From NCBI RefSeq assembly GCF_051055405.1, contig NZ_CP167068.1:2232001-2296000 (forward strand): a DNA stretch of 64,000 nt, in the 5' to 3' direction. The translations under genes and the position numbers were made by a program. This document shows, piece after piece, positions 51,934-59,916 of this stretch (position 1 is its first letter; each line of letters begins with the position of its first letter). This stretch comes from Pseudolachnospira sp051055405 (lineage in GTDB: Bacteria; Bacillota; Clostridia; Lachnospirales; Lachnospiraceae). The notes beneath the pieces are model-generated. The model was not told where the DNA came from. It was given only the letters and a program-made list of their open reading frames with translations, and made no database searches.

Positions 51934-53070
51934 TCAATCTTCTGGTATACCAGTCACACCATCCAATTTCCGCTTCTTGTATTCCGACCAGGTTCCACTT
52001 TCCAGGGCCTCTCGAATCTCTTCCGTCATCTTATTGTAAAAATAAAGATTGTGAAGCACGCACAGACGAAGTCCCAGGATCTCCCCGGCTTTCAAAAGGT
52101 GCCTGATGTAAGCCCTGCTGTACCGTTTACAAGCCGGACAGTCACATCCTTCCTCAATCGGGCGGTCATCCACTTCATACTTTGCATTGAACAGATTCCG
52201 TTTGCCCCGATTCGTATACACATGGCCATGACGGCCGTTTCTACTGGGATAGACACAGTCAAAGAAATCCACGCCTCGATCTACCGCTTCCAAAATATTG
52301 GCTGGGGTGCCAACTCCCATCAAGTACGTCGGCTTCGCCTCCGGCAGGTAGGGAACGGTCTCTTCGATAATCTGATACATCTCCTCATGGCTCTCGCCCA
52401 CCGCTAATCCGCCAAGGGCATAACCATCCAAATCCAATTCGGATATTCGCTTCGCATGCTCAATCCGGATATCGGCAAAAGTGCCTCCCTGATTGATACC
52501 AAAAAGCATCTGGCGGGGGTTGATCGTATCTGGCAAGGAATTTAGACGTTCCATCTCTTTTTTACAGCGTTCCAGCCAGCGGGTAGTTCGATCCACGCTA
52601 TTTTGCATATATTCTCTGGTCGCCGGATGAGGCGGACATTCGTCAAAAGCCATTGCAATGGTAGACGCCAAATGGGACTGAATCCGCATACTCTCTTCCG
52701 GTCCCATAAAAATCTTTCGACCGTCCACATGAGAATGAAAGTGAACGCCTTCCTCCTTAATCTTCCGAAGCCCTGCTAGAGAAAATACCTGAAACCCTCC
52801 GGAGTCCGTTAAGATCGGCTTGTCCCAAACCATAAATTTGTGAAGACCGCCCAACTGGTAAATCACCTCGTCACCTGGACGGACATGGAGGTGATACGTG
52901 TTAGACAGCTCCACCTGTGTTCCAATCGTTTCCAAATCTTGCGTAGAAACGCCGCCTTTGATAGCGGCGGCTGTTCCGACATTCATAAAGACAGGCGTTT
53001 CGATCGTCCCATGTACGGTCTGAAACCGTCCTCGTTTTGCATTCCCACATTTTTTCAGTAAAGTATACAT
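51934..53070 (-). CDS. tgt: tRNA-guanine transglycosylase
   Basis: Tgt exchanges guanine 34 for preQ1 in tRNAs with GUN anticodons, in queuosine synthesis. The 378-residue protein has TPVFMNVGTAAAIKGG, the catalytic Asp in DSGGFQVFSLAGLRK (about 90) and DECPPHPATREY. The second catalytic Asp lies in VDFFDCVYPSRNGRHG (about 264), and zinc ligands in CDCPACKRYSRAY and VLHNLYF. There is no Shine-Dalgarno before the ATG. The -10 box of a 17-bp-spaced promoter ends only 6 bp upstream, so the mRNA may be leaderless. Confidence 0.96.
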   Translation of the reverse strand: MYTLLKKCGNAKRGRFQTVHGTIETPVFMNVGTAAAIKGGVSTQDLETIGTQVELSNTYHLHVRPGDEVIYQLGGLHKFMVWDKPILTDSGGFQVFSLAGLRKIKEEGVHFHSHVDGRKIFMGPEESMRIQSHLASTIAMAFDECPPHPATREYMQNSVDRTTRWLERCKKEMERLNSLPDTINPRQMLFGINQGGTFADIRIEHAKRISELDLDGYALGGLAVGESHEEMYQIIEETVPYLPEAKPTYLMGVGTPANILEAVDRGVDFFDCVYPSRNGRHGHVYTNRGKRNLFNAKYEVDDRPIEEGCDCPACKRYSRAYIRHLLKAGEILGLRLCVLHNLYFYNKMTEEIREALESGTWSEYKKRKLDGVTGIPED

Positions 53071-53076
53071 AAGCGT

Positions 53077-53105
53077 AGTATATCGAAGAAATGAATCTTT
53101 TTCAA
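53077..53105 (-). promoter_or_regulatory. Promoter of tgt (probably leaderless)
   Basis: On the minus strand TTGAAA (53100-53105), a 17-bp spacer and TATACT (53077-53082), six bases before the tgt ATG. A normal start site 6-7 nt after the -10 box would fall on the A of ATG. Confidence 0.65.
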
Positions 53106-53139
53106 GTGGTAAGAGAAAAAATTTACAGAAAGATTCGAT

Positions 53140-53490
53140 TCAGGATATCATTCCCCCAAGCATACCGCCCCCCAGGCAAATCCCGCAGGCGATGGCCATC
53201 TCTCTGAAATTGCCGTTCCAACCTCCTGAAGTGGCTCCAGAGATCAAAAACAAGACAGCAAAATAGAGCAATCCATATGCCAGCCCCCAGACAAACCGGC
53301 GATTTTTCAGCTTCTTCCCAACTACCATTCCCCCGATCAGGGCGGCTAACGCATAGATAAGCCAAATTCCGATTTGAAGAGTACTATCGCTCCAGTGAAA
53401 TTGGTACAAACCGAAACTTAGCACAAAGATCAATACAGCCGTCACCAGCGCCCCAACCAACAGTCCTTGCCCATAAGCTTTCATTTTCAT
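53140..53490 (-). CDS. TIGR04086 family membrane protein
   Basis: This 116-residue protein has four predicted transmembrane helices (GLLVGALVTAVLIFVLSFGL; IGIWLIYALAALIGGMVVGK; FVWGLAYGLLYFAVLFLISG; and a final Gly-rich MAIACGICLGGGMLGGMI). It matches the TIGR04086 family of Firmicutes. Function is unknown. It is upstream of tgt-yajC on the same strand, though tgt has its own promoter. AGGGGG precedes the start. Its promoter overlaps that of the divergent CNNM gene. Confidence 0.85.
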   Translation of the reverse strand: MKMKAYGQGLLVGALVTAVLIFVLSFGLYQFHWSDSTLQIGIWLIYALAALIGGMVVGKKLKNRRFVWGLAYGLLYFAVLFLISGATSGGWNGNFREMAIACGICLGGGMLGGMIS

Positions 53491-53511
53491 GAAGAAAATC
53501 CCCCTTTCCTT

Positions 53512-53540
53512 CTATAATATATAGCATGGGAACTTGACAA
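53512..53540 (-). promoter_or_regulatory. Promoter of the TIGR04086 gene
   Basis: On the minus strand TTGTCA (53535-53540), a 17-bp spacer and TTATAG (53512-53517); TATTAT two bases upstream is an alternative with a 15-bp spacer. Its -35 box coincides with that of the divergent promoter. Confidence 0.5.
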
Positions 53541-53562
53541 TAGTCCTGCAATATTGTAGAAT
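53534..53562 (+). promoter_or_regulatory. Promoter of the CNNM/CBS gene
   Basis: A consensus TTGACA (53534-53539), a 17-bp spacer and TAGAAT (53557-53562). The leader is about 115 nt. Confidence 0.7.
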
Positions 53563-53683
53563 TCTTCCATATGCAGAGTATTTTTGTTTTATCGGATCTT
53601 GCCTGGGCAATATTTGATAAAATTGATATGTTCATTAACGAGGACAATACCATAAAAATAAATAACACAGGAGTGATATCATT

Positions 53684-54964
53684 TTGGACCCAAGTGACAG
53701 TATATTGTTGCTAATACTATTTATTCTCATTTATCTTTCGGCATTTTTCTCTTCCTCAGAAACGGCGCTTACTACCGTAAACCGCCACCGGCTGCGCAGC
53801 CTAGCCGAGAATGGAAATGCAAGGGCTGCTCTCGTTTTAAAGACGCTGGATAATCAGGGAAAAATGCTGTCTGCGATTCTGATTGGAAATAACATTGTCA
53901 ATCTAACCGCATCTTCCCTGACTACCGTATTGGCCTCCAAAATTGGCGGCTGGGTAGTGGGCGTAGCTACCGGTGTTCTTACCCTTATAATTTTAATTTT
54001 TGGTGAAATATCCCCTAAGACAATCGCCACTCTGCGTGCGGAGAGGCTGGCTTTGCGTAATGTAAAAATCATTCGGGCCATTATGTGGTTCCTGACACCG
54101 GTGATTTTCTGTATCAACCACCTGTCTCTCTTTTACCTCTGGATTTTACGGATTGATCCCAATGAGCGGCCCGATTCCATGACAGAAGACGAACTGCGTA
54201 CCATCGTTGAGGTCAGCCATGAGGAGGGGGTCATCGAGTCAGACGAAAAAGAAATGATCAACAATGTGTTTGACCTGGGCGATTCCCAGGCCAAAGATGT
54301 CATGGTACCCCGCGTCAGCGTTGTCTGTGCTGACATAAATTCGACTTACGAAGATATCCTGGAAATGTTTGAGGTCGAACGTTTTACACGGATTCCGATT
54401 TATGAGGACACGCCGGATAATATCGTTGGAATCCTGAATATGAAAGACTTGGTTCTTTACAAACAGGATACGCCTTTTTATGTAAAAGACTTTTTACGGG
54501 AAACGTTTTTTACCCATGAATTTAAAAATACCTACGAACTTTTCCACGAGATGCGGCAGGCTTCTATGACCATGTCCATCGTTTTGGATGAGTATGGCTC
54601 TATGGTCGGTTTGATCACCATGGAAGATATCTTGGAAGAAATCGTCGGTGAAATCCGCGACGAATTCGACGAACAGGAATTGGAACTATTGCAAAAGATC
54701 AATGACCGGGAATATCTGGTAGAAGGATCTTATAAGCTGGATGATCTGAATGATGAAATCGGAACAGACCTGGAAAGTGAAGACTACGATTCCATCGGCG
54801 GTTACCTGTTAGGGCTCCTCGATCATTTCCCGGAAGTTGGAGAACAGGCTACGGACGAGGAAGGTTACCGCCTAATCACAGAGGCCGTCGACCGGAACCG
54901 GATTGAAAAAGTCCGCTTACTCCTTCCTGTAAAAACAGGCGGGGAAGAAAGTGAAGAATCTTAA
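53684..54964 (+). CDS. CNNM/HlyC-CorC family protein with CBS pair
   Basis: This 426-residue membrane protein of the CNNM (hemolysin/TlyC-like) family is linked to magnesium or cobalt export and resistance. Four hydrophobic segments lie in residues 5-155, including ILLLILFILIYLSAFFSSSE. A CBS domain pair follows (about 200-330; MVPRVSVVCADIN and YGSMVGLITMEDILEEIVGE), and a C-terminal CorC_HlyC domain (about 345-420). It starts at TTG with GGAG 10 nt upstream. The ROK kinase gene follows 24 bp later and is probably cotranscribed. Confidence 0.92.
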   Translation: MDPSDSILLLILFILIYLSAFFSSSETALTTVNRHRLRSLAENGNARAALVLKTLDNQGKMLSAILIGNNIVNLTASSLTTVLASKIGGWVVGVATGVLTLIILIFGEISPKTIATLRAERLALRNVKIIRAIMWFLTPVIFCINHLSLFYLWILRIDPNERPDSMTEDELRTIVEVSHEEGVIESDEKEMINNVFDLGDSQAKDVMVPRVSVVCADINSTYEDILEMFEVERFTRIPIYEDTPDNIVGILNMKDLVLYKQDTPFYVKDFLRETFFTHEFKNTYELFHEMRQASMTMSIVLDEYGSMVGLITMEDILEEIVGEIRDEFDEQELELLQKINDREYLVEGSYKLDDLNDEIGTDLESEDYDSIGGYLLGLLDHFPEVGEQATDEEGYRLITEAVDRNRIEKVRLLLPVKTGGEESEES

Positions 54965-54988
54965 AAAGTACGAAACTAGGAGGCTTAC

Positions 54989-55861
54989 ATGAGAATTGGA
55001 GCGCTGGAAGCCGGAGGTACAAAAATGGTTTGTGCCGTCGGTGAAGAAAATGGCAGGATTGAGACAGAAATTCAGATACCGACAGAAACCCCGGCAGTCA
55101 CGCTCCCAAAGATTGCACAGTTCTTTCATGAAAATTCAATCGAAGCTTTAGGGATCGGCTGCTTCGGTCCCATCGACCTGCGAAAAGATTCCGCTACTTA
55201 TGGATTTATCACCTCCACACCGAAAACAGCATGGCAAAATTGCGATATTGTCGGCTATTTCAAAAAAGAGTTGGGCATTCCCATCGGCTTTGACACAGAC
55301 GTGAACGCCTCTCTTCTGGGAGAATGTTGCTTTGGCGCTGGAATTGGGCTGACAGACTGCTTATACCTAACCGTGGGTACTGGTATTGGAGCGGGAATTT
55401 TATCCGGTGGCAGCCTGGTACATGGAATGCTGCATCCGGAGGCCGGTCACTGTCAGGTGCAGCGAGTCCCTGACGATTCTTATAAGGGGCACTGTCCTTA
55501 TCATCCTTCCTGCCTGGAAGGTTTCACCTGCGGACCTGCTATGGAAGAACGTTGGGGGAAACGGCCGAACGAGCTTCCGGAAGATCATATTGCTTGGGTA
55601 TGGGAAGCCGATTATCTGGGGCAGGCACTTTCCGATTACATTTTCATTTTATCACCGCAAAAAATCATTTTAGGCGGTGGAATCATGGAGCAAAGGCAGC
55701 TTTTTCCTCTGATTCGAAAAAAGGTATCCAGCCAGCTGAACTCCTATCTTCGAACAGAGGAACTGAATCAAATGGAGGCTTATATTGTGCCGCCTGCCTG
55801 TAAGGGACGCCAGGGAATTCTTGGCTGTCTCAGACTGGGTTTTGCGGCTCTTTCAGAATAA
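54989..55861 (+). CDS. ROK family sugar kinase (fructokinase-like)
   Basis: This 290-residue cytoplasmic sugar kinase has the ROK N-terminal phosphate loop GALEAGGTKMVCAVG and the catalytic DTDVNASLLGE (about 110). YLTVGTGIGAGI lies near 130. The ROK zinc motif is H-x-GHCPYH-x2-CLEGFTCGPA (about 165-185). The sequence LEAGGTK is typical of fructokinases such as GmuE/ScrK rather than glucokinases. It is followed by manA with a 1-bp gap, supporting fructose-6-phosphate/mannose-6-phosphate metabolism. Substrate preference is inferred. Confidence 0.92.
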   Translation: MRIGALEAGGTKMVCAVGEENGRIETEIQIPTETPAVTLPKIAQFFHENSIEALGIGCFGPIDLRKDSATYGFITSTPKTAWQNCDIVGYFKKELGIPIGFDTDVNASLLGECCFGAGIGLTDCLYLTVGTGIGAGILSGGSLVHGMLHPEAGHCQVQRVPDDSYKGHCPYHPSCLEGFTCGPAMEERWGKRPNELPEDHIAWVWEADYLGQALSDYIFILSPQKIILGGGIMEQRQLFPLIRKKVSSQLNSYLRTEELNQMEAYIVPPACKGRQGILGCLRLGFAALSE

Positions 55862-55862
55862 T

Positions 55863-56765
55863 ATGGAAAAATATCTTCAGTTGGAACCCGTAGAAAAGAC
55901 GCCGATTTGGGGAAAAGAATCCTGGGTGATTGCCGCCCATGAAAATGGGGATGGAATCATCAAAAATGGAGCTTGGAAAGGCCGGACGCTTGGTTGGCTT
56001 TGGCAAAATCACCGGGAATATTTTGGCAACATAGAAGGAGATCGTTTTCCCCTATTGATCAAAGAGATCACTGCCAAAGCAGATTTGAGCATTCAGGTTC
56101 ATCCAGATAACGCCTATGCGAAAAAGCATGAAAACGGGGCTTCCGGAAAAAGTGAATGCTGGTACATTTTAGAAGCCAAAGAAGACGCTTCCTTAATTAT
56201 GGGGCATAATGCCAGAAATCGGGAAGAGGCTGAACGCTTCGTACAAGAAGGACGCTGGAAAGAGTTTTTAAGGGAAGTCCCGGTAAAAGCTGGAGACTTT
56301 TTTCAGATTGACGCAGGATGTGTCCACTCGATTAAAGGTGGTATCCGTCTTTTGGAGATCCAGCAAAACAGTGATATCACCTATCGGTTATACGACTATG
56401 ACCGGCTGGATGAACAGGGGAGGAAACGGCAGCTGCATATCGAGAAAAGTTTGGATGTCATTAACTATGGGAAAGGCTCATATTCCAACCGCTTCCAATC
56501 CATTCCTTTACTGAAAACTTGCCAAAATCTAGTTCAGACGCCTTACTACCGAGTAGACCTGCTGAAGTTAAAGAATGAGTCCTATGCGCTGACGCCGCAA
56601 AACACGTTCCTCTGCCTGGATATTCTTCAGGGAAACGGTACTTTGGAATCCACTCCGATTACCCAAGGCATGCACATTTTTATTCCCTGCCAAAACAGAG
56701 AAATCCAGATATCCGGTAAACTGGAAATGATCTTGTCCTCTCCGGCTAATGATCCACAAAAATAA
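55863..56765 (+). CDS. manA: Mannose-6-phosphate isomerase, class I
   Basis: ManA interconverts mannose-6-phosphate and fructose-6-phosphate. The 300-residue cupin protein is started at 55863, just after the ROK stop. The longer frame from 55785 is an out-of-gene extension. Zinc-site motifs are VHPDNAYAKKHENG (about 77) and SGKSECWYIL, with AGDFFQIDAGCVHSI (about 143) and LLEIQQNSDITYRLYDYDR (about 160). It is the compact Firmicute form. No clear ribosome site is seen, so translational coupling to the ROK gene is likely. Confidence 0.94.
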   Translation: MEKYLQLEPVEKTPIWGKESWVIAAHENGDGIIKNGAWKGRTLGWLWQNHREYFGNIEGDRFPLLIKEITAKADLSIQVHPDNAYAKKHENGASGKSECWYILEAKEDASLIMGHNARNREEAERFVQEGRWKEFLREVPVKAGDFFQIDAGCVHSIKGGIRLLEIQQNSDITYRLYDYDRLDEQGRKRQLHIEKSLDVINYGKGSYSNRFQSIPLLKTCQNLVQTPYYRVDLLKLKNESYALTPQNTFLCLDILQGNGTLESTPITQGMHIFIPCQNREIQISGKLEMILSSPANDPQK

Positions 56766-56813
56766 AAAAGTGACCGTTTCTATCATTTTCTAAATAGAGC
56801 GGTCACTTTTTTA
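56764..56813. terminator. Bidirectional terminator between manA and glycosyltransferase
   Basis: Complementary arms AAAAAAGTGACCG and CGGTCACTTTTTT, with further pairing CTAT/ATAG inside, form a long hairpin. It has A/T tracts in both directions between convergent genes. Confidence 0.9.
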
Positions 56814-56826
56814 TTTCGTTTTTCTT

Positions 56827-57996
56827 TTAGGTCAACCAATTCTTTCCACAGAACCAATAATACAAAAGCATAAAGTTTGTCACAATACAGCCTGCAAGAA
56901 AAAGAGAAGTCATCCAGTTCTTCGCTCTTTTTTGCAAAAAATCTCCGGCAGAAAAGGTAAATAATCCGGCGCCTATGATGTACCGAGGGATGGAGTGTAG
57001 GCGCACCCCCAACGGAATGAACAAGAAAATACCTGCCAGAACCGCTTCCTCCCATCGTTTTTCAAACAATAAATATAGAATCAATCCGATACCGGCCAAG
57101 GCCCACACCGAAAAATAGATCCAGAGCCATTCTCCGGAAGTCAAACCATCCCAAATCAGCAAAAAGGCATTTTTCTCTCCGATTCCCCATCCTGCCTGGA
57201 CATGAAGAAATGCCAGGGGATCCCCCATATGCAATCCCAAATAGAGCATAAAAGAGAATAATCCAGACGGAATCAGGCAAGTGCCAAGAACTAGCCTCCA
57301 ATTTCCCAGCGTATTTTCGAAAAAACCTTTTACAGAATGCGTCTCCCCATTCTGAAAATAATCAGCTATCACCTTCACTGCAATCGCAAACACTACCATA
57401 ATCCCTGTATTTCTGGCAGCGCTTAAAAGGGCGCCTGCAATACCCATCGCCAAATATCTTTTCTTCTGAAGAAAATACAACGTAAGCAAAAGAAGAAATA
57501 AATAAAAGGCTTCTGTATAAAATGAGGCAAAGTAAAAGCTATAAAGCCCTGCAGCGACAAAAATCTGTGTGGCAACGGCCTGATATACGCTCCTTTTCGT
57601 CTCCTGAAAATAATAATAAATGAGAACCAGGATTCCTACGGTAACAGCGGACATGACAATCCCTGCAATTGCGCAAAGATTCCCCCCTAAGATCGAGTAA
57701 AGAAATCCGATACAAATCGGGGCCAGAGGAAAAAAAGCCCAATTTTCCTGTTCCAACAATCCCCCCACGCTGGCCGGCCCTTTCGCATATCCATTCTGGA
57801 CCAAATCGATATACCAGCCCGAATCCCACTGATTCATAGCTATCCAAAAGTTTCCATCCGTTCCATTTATAGATTCATAAACAAGAAAAACGCCATAAAA
57901 CAGCAAACGAGAAATAAGAACCAGTAAAATAGACCAAAGAATCAGGTTTCTTTTTTGATGTTCTTCCTGTTCTAACCACGCGCATATTTTATTCAT
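56827..57996 (-). CDS. Polytopic glycosyltransferase (PIG-V-like mannosyltransferase type)
   Basis: This 389-residue membrane protein has about ten hydrophobic helices. After the first helix there is an extracytoplasmic loop with NQWDSGWYIDLVQNGYA (about 54-70). That resembles the catalytic Trp-Asp-Ser motif of GT-C enzymes of the PIG-V family, which use lipid-linked sugars. It overlaps the upstream small membrane-protein gene by 4 nt (57993-57996). A divergent GT2 gene nearby could make its polyprenyl-sugar donor. Sugar and acceptor are unknown. Confidence 0.8.
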   Translation of the reverse strand: MNKICAWLEQEEHQKRNLILWSILLVLISRLLFYGVFLVYESINGTDGNFWIAMNQWDSGWYIDLVQNGYAKGPASVGGLLEQENWAFFPLAPICIGFLYSILGGNLCAIAGIVMSAVTVGILVLIYYYFQETKRSVYQAVATQIFVAAGLYSFYFASFYTEAFYLFLLLLTLYFLQKKRYLAMGIAGALLSAARNTGIMVVFAIAVKVIADYFQNGETHSVKGFFENTLGNWRLVLGTCLIPSGLFSFMLYLGLHMGDPLAFLHVQAGWGIGEKNAFLLIWDGLTSGEWLWIYFSVWALAGIGLILYLLFEKRWEEAVLAGIFLFIPLGVRLHSIPRYIIGAGLFTFSAGDFLQKRAKNWMTSLFLAGCIVTNFMLLYYWFCGKNWLT

Positions 57997-58583
57997 TCCG
58001 CTTTCTCCTCATCTAACTGGATCGAATCTATCATGACGCCTAATTCTCTGGCGTCACTGCTACCAAAATCACTGGGACGAACCGGCCGTTCAATAGAAAA
58101 AACCAATTCCAACCTTCGATCTTCCCCGATGATCTCTCGTGGTATTTTTAATGACGATGGCTGATCCATTTCCCTAGAAAGCGTTCCCAGTGAAATCCCA
58201 TTGGCAAGTATTTCGATCTCCCCATCGGAGATCCAATTGGTTATGGTATAAGTAAATATGAGATCCCTTGAAATCTCCGGAATCGGATCGTAGAAAAGAA
58301 CAGCTTCGCCTCCCTTTGTCCACCGTCCCTCGTCTTCCGCATCATACCATCCCCTTCCGAGGCGCAAAGCCATCTTCTCTTCCCCAGAATGGGTTCCCAG
58401 ATATTCCGTTATCCCAAGCTCACAGTTTAATCCCGTATCACCGGGCCATACCGACAAGCTGTGATCAATAAAATACATCCGATACACATCTGACACCTCC
58501 GGAGTACGCGCCCACCACAATATAGCGAAATATCCGAACACCAAAACAGCGGATAGAAAATATGCAGCAACTTTCTTTTTCAT
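57993..58583 (-). CDS. Membrane-anchored protein with beta-sandwich domain, unknown
   Basis: This 196-residue protein has a single N-terminal helix (VAAYFLSAVLVFGYFAILWW) and then a soluble domain outside the membrane. The domain begins near LGRGWYDAEDEGRWTKGGEAVLFY. Similar segments occur in extracytoplasmic domains of glycosyltransferase-linked proteins (DUF7024-like); I am not certain of the family. It is first in a two-gene unit with the PIG-V-like enzyme, with a 4-nt overlap, suggesting a partner role in glycan transfer. Confidence 0.65.
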   Translation of the reverse strand: MKKKVAAYFLSAVLVFGYFAILWWARTPEVSDVYRMYFIDHSLSVWPGDTGLNCELGITEYLGTHSGEEKMALRLGRGWYDAEDEGRWTKGGEAVLFYDPIPEISRDLIFTYTITNWISDGEIEILANGISLGTLSREMDQPSSLKIPREIIGEDRRLELVFSIERPVRPSDFGSSDARELGVMIDSIQLDEEKAE

Positions 58584-58614
58584 GTTTCACCCATTCCCTT
58601 CCAGATACGGTACA

Positions 58615-58643
58615 ATTATAAAGGTCACGAATCATTCTGTAAA
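58615..58643 (-). promoter_or_regulatory. Promoter of the glycosyltransferase pair
   Basis: On the minus strand TTTACA (58638-58643), a 17-bp spacer and consensus TATAAT (58615-58620), 32 bp before the start. Confidence 0.7.
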
Positions 58644-58714
58644 GGGCAAAATCCGTTTCCCAGCGATATTTAGAAAATTTTTGCTCGATCGAATACTTCC
58701 TCTGCCAGAGTACG

Positions 58715-58743
58715 TTGACACCTACGCCAAACCCCGATATAAT
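58715..58743 (+). promoter_or_regulatory. Perfect-consensus promoter of the GT2 gene
   Basis: TTGACA (58715-58720), a 17-bp spacer and TATAAT (58738-58743): both hexamers match sigma-A consensus exactly. It lies 42 bp before the ATG at 58786. Confidence 0.85.
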
Positions 58744-58785
58744 GATAACTGCTTCAACTAAATCTGCTCTGCTCAAGGAGAAAAA

Positions 58786-59787
58786 ATGAATAAACAGCCA
58801 ACTCTTTTTCTCATTATTCCTTGTTATAATGAGGAAGAAGTATTACCACTTACCGCGCCTATGTTTTTATCAAAGCTGGAACAATTGATTTCCGAGCATA
58901 AGATTCATGAAAATAGTAAAATTCTATTTGTGAATGACGGGAGCAAGGATAAAACCTGGAAGATCATTTGTGATCTAGCTCGCCAAAATCCTCATTACAC
59001 CGGCATTTCCCAAAGCCGAAACCGCGGTCATCAAAGTACGGTTCTGGCCGGCTTGATGGAGGCGAAAGAACAATGCGATATCACCATTTCCATCGATTGC
59101 GATGGGCAAGATGATATCAACGCGATGGATCAGATGGTAGATGCTTATCGAAATGGAGCCGAAATCGTTTACGGTGTACGAAGCAAAAGAGAGACCGATA
59201 CGGCTTTTAAAAGGCTGACTGCCGAAGGTTTTTACCGATTTATGAATTGGTTGGGCGCAGAAGTCGTATTTAATCACGCGGACTACCGGTTGATTTCTTC
59301 CCGTGTACTAAAGGAGTTTGCTAATTTTAAAGAAGTAAATATATTTTTAAGGGGAATGGTGCCGCTGGTCGGTTTTCACAGCACTTCCGTATATTATGAG
59401 CGGAATGAACGAATTGCTGGAAGCAGCCACTATCCGCTGCGAAAAATGCTTGCTCTGGCCTTCGACGGAATTACCAGCCTCAGCGTCAAACCGATTCGCC
59501 TGATCACCGGCTTTGGCCTCCTAGTTTCCCTACTCAGCTTTATCGCCGTTATTTGGGCCGTCATATCCGCTCTTCTGGGATATACGGTTACCGGATGGGC
59601 CAGTACTGTATGTATCCTTTGCTTTTTAGGGGGAATCCAATTGGTCAGTCTCGGCATTATCGGGGAATACATTGGAAAGATCTATATGGAAACCAAGGCA
59701 AGGCCACGCTATATCATCAGCGAACGCACTACGCCATCCTCACCGGAATCTACGAATGTTCTCCCAGATCCAGATAAAATAGTATAG
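58786..59787 (+). CDS. Glycosyltransferase family 2 (polyprenyl-phosphate sugar synthase, GtrB/DPM1-like)
   Basis: This 333-residue enzyme probably transfers a sugar from a nucleotide sugar to polyprenyl phosphate at the inner face of the membrane. The GT-A domain (about 1-230) has IIPCYNEEEVLPL, VNDGSKDKT, QSRNRGHQSTVLAGL and the DXD-like SIDCDGQDD (about 103). Two C-terminal transmembrane helices (about 240-300) match the GtrB architecture. AAGGAG precedes the start. It diverges from the PIG-V-like/beta-sandwich pair, forming a likely three-component glycosylation set; a dedicated flippase was not seen. Confidence 0.9.
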   Translation: MNKQPTLFLIIPCYNEEEVLPLTAPMFLSKLEQLISEHKIHENSKILFVNDGSKDKTWKIICDLARQNPHYTGISQSRNRGHQSTVLAGLMEAKEQCDITISIDCDGQDDINAMDQMVDAYRNGAEIVYGVRSKRETDTAFKRLTAEGFYRFMNWLGAEVVFNHADYRLISSRVLKEFANFKEVNIFLRGMVPLVGFHSTSVYYERNERIAGSSHYPLRKMLALAFDGITSLSVKPIRLITGFGLLVSLLSFIAVIWAVISALLGYTVTGWASTVCILCFLGGIQLVSLGIIGEYIGKIYMETKARPRYIISERTTPSSPESTNVLPDPDKIV

Positions 59788-59864
59788 CCTCTTATCTTCT
59801 ATAAGCAGAAACATACACGTCTCATAGCAGGATAGATGGTCTATCCATCGCCAAACAGCATAAA

Positions 59865-59912
59865 ACACGAGAGGAGTGCAAAAGTATCTTCCCACGCCTC
59901 TCGTGTCTTTTA
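59865..59912. terminator. Bidirectional terminator between GT2 and DUF4214 protein genes
   Basis: Arms ACACGAGAGG and CCTCTCGTGT are perfect 10-bp complements, with CTTTTATTTTC on one side and TTTTA on the other. Confidence 0.8.
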
Positions 59913-59916
59913 TTTT

